The translations under genes were made by a program, and so were the position numbers. A DNA stretch of 6,118 nt from Spirochaetaceae bacterium (GTDB taxonomy: Bacteria > Spirochaetota > Spirochaetia > DSM-27196 > Salinispiraceae), in assembly GCA_007129335.1 (NCBI GenBank), contig SKVS01000137.1, forward strand, positions 1-6,118. Direction: 5' to 3'. Below, in pieces: positions 5,166 to 6,118 of the stretch (position 1 is its first letter; the number at the start of each line of letters is the position of its first letter). The notes under the pieces are model-generated. The model made no database searches, was not told the origin of the DNA, and was given only the letters and a program-made list of their open reading frames with translations.

Positions 5166-6118
5166 ATGAAAAAGAAGGTTAACTGGGCACTGGTAGGAAC
5201 TGGTGGAATTGCAATGAAAATGGTAAAGGACATGGCCAGGGTCCCTGGTGCGGTTCCCTATGCCCTGGTCAGTAGGGATTCCCAAAGAGCAAAGCACCAA
5301 GCCAGGATCTTTGGAGTACCCCATTGGGAAACCAACCTCGGTACCCTGTTGTCAAATCATCCAATTGATGCGGTTTATATTGCGACCCCCCATTCAGCCC
5401 ACCTGGAACCGGCCCTGGTGGCTCTTGACCATGGAATTCCTGTTTTGTGTGAGAAACCCCTTACACCGGGGTACCATAGTTCCCGCCAGCTCGTACACTC
5501 AGCCCGGGAACACGGGGTGCTGCTTATGGAAGCCCTCTGGTCAAAATTTCATCCCCTTTTGCGTCGGGTATGGGATTTTATTGATCAGGGACATTTGGGA
5601 CAGGTAAGAAGCATGGGACTGAACTTTGGCTTCAAGGCCGAATTTCACGGAGATTCCCGCTTGTTCAATTCCAAACTCGGCGGAGGTGCTACCCTGGATA
5701 TTGGCATTTACCCCCTGTGGTTGCCCCTGGCATTCTGGGGTGAACCCAGGGAAATCCAGACCCTGGGTACCCGGGCTCTAACCGGTGTCGATGAGGCAAG
5801 CATTACGAATTTGAAGTTTTCCTCAGGAGCCATAGCGCATTGTGAGAGTTCTTTCGTTTATCCTATGGATAATGCAGCCCATATTTATGGAACCAAGGGA
5901 AGGATTGAAATCCCCAATCCCTGGTATGCTCCAAAGAGGGCACACTTTTATCCTCTTCAAGGCAGACAGCAAACCTGGATCCACCGAGCACATACCGTGG
6001 GACTGAATTACCAGGTGGAACATTTCCAGAATCTCATGATCGGGGGCCTAACCGAATCGCCGATCCACAGCCTTGATGACACCCTGCTGTTGGCAAAGGT
6101 TATGGATAGAATCATGGC
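5166..6118 (+). CDS. Gfo/Idh/MocA family NAD(P)-dependent oxidoreductase, dihydrodiol dehydrogenase-like (C-terminal end outside window)
   Basis: My translation from the ATG at 5166 gives 317 residues open to the right edge; family members are commonly about 320-340, so only a few residues are lost. The N-terminal Rossmann fold shows VNWALVGTGGIA (5-16), with the GxGxxA dinucleotide-binding loop, then ALVSRDSQRA and AVYIATPHSAHLE. The family signature EKPLT holds Lys97, the expected catalytic or substrate-contacting lysine. The C-terminal alpha/beta domain carries MEALWSKFHP (121-130) and LGGGATLDIGIYPLWL (171-186, Asp178). The last two patterns are typical of the branch containing dimeric dihydrodiol dehydrogenase and NADP-dependent D-xylose dehydrogenases. 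It probably oxidises or reduces a sugar, inositol-like or diol compound in the cytosol; the substrate is not determinable here. The ribosome-binding site is AGGA at 5159-5162, a little close to the ATG. The gene is divergent from trxB across a 181-bp control region with a strong palindrome. Confidence 0.92.
   Translation, partial: MKKKVNWALVGTGGIAMKMVKDMARVPGAVPYALVSRDSQRAKHQARIFGVPHWETNLGTLLSNHPIDAVYIATPHSAHLEPALVALDHGIPVLCEKPLTPGYHSSRQLVHSAREHGVLLMEALWSKFHPLLRRVWDFIDQGHLGQVRSMGLNFGFKAEFHGDSRLFNSKLGGGATLDIGIYPLWLPLAFWGEPREIQTLGTRALTGVDEASITNLKFSSGAIAHCESSFVYPMDNAAHIYGTKGRIEIPNPWYAPKRAHFYPLQGRQQTWIHRAHTVGLNYQVEHFQNLMIGGLTESPIHSLDDTLLLAKVMDRIM

Noticed and set aside
5248..5607. 119-codon plus-strand frame inside the oxidoreductase gene
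   Set aside because: The frame starting at 5166 carries the Rossmann and EKP motifs through the same region to the window end.

Overview
The window is dense protein-coding DNA of roughly balanced base composition. It holds five genes, no RNA genes, no mobile elements and no CRISPR. The gene mix and the style of the proteins (a long M24 aminopeptidase P, a stand-alone DHH-CBS protein, a thioredoxin reductase with a eukaryote-like FAD-domain segment) fit a free-living bacterium. A spirochaete of the Spirochaeta/Salinispira type is my best guess, made from general impression only; no marker gene here fixes the taxonomy.

Layout from left to right: (1) the 5' part of a HAD-superfamily phosphatase gene on the minus strand, running off the left edge; (2) a 108-bp divergent spacer; (3) a complete aminopeptidase P-type metallopeptidase on the plus strand, whose 3' end overlaps by 17 bp the 3' end of (4) a minus-strand DHH/DHHA1 phosphoesterase with two C-terminal CBS domains; (5) 68 bp upstream of that gene and in the same orientation, trxB, probably the first gene of a two-gene trxB-DHH/CBS operon; (6) a 181-bp divergent control region; (7) a plus-strand Gfo/Idh/MocA-type oxidoreductase that lacks only a few C-terminal residues at the right edge.

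No unknown multi-gene system is evident. The genes are recognisable housekeeping or metabolic families. The points worth a second look are regulatory or architectural. These are a perfect 13-bp inverted repeat just upstream of the oxidoreductase start; an AT-rich inverted repeat over the -10 element of a good trxB promoter; a 10-bp inverted repeat that includes the start codon of the DHH/CBS gene; the pairing of trxB with a DHH-CBS protein that has a three-cysteine cluster next to its active-site DHH motif; and a roughly 45-residue hydrophilic insert in the aminopeptidase.

Working together: trxB recycles thioredoxin with NADPH, and the DHH/CBS protein is probably a nucleotide or short-RNA phosphodiesterase sensing adenine nucleotides, so the operon could link redox state to nucleotide turnover (inference). 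The aminopeptidase trims X-Pro peptides, and the HAD enzyme and the oxidoreductase are small-molecule metabolic enzymes with unresolved substrates.
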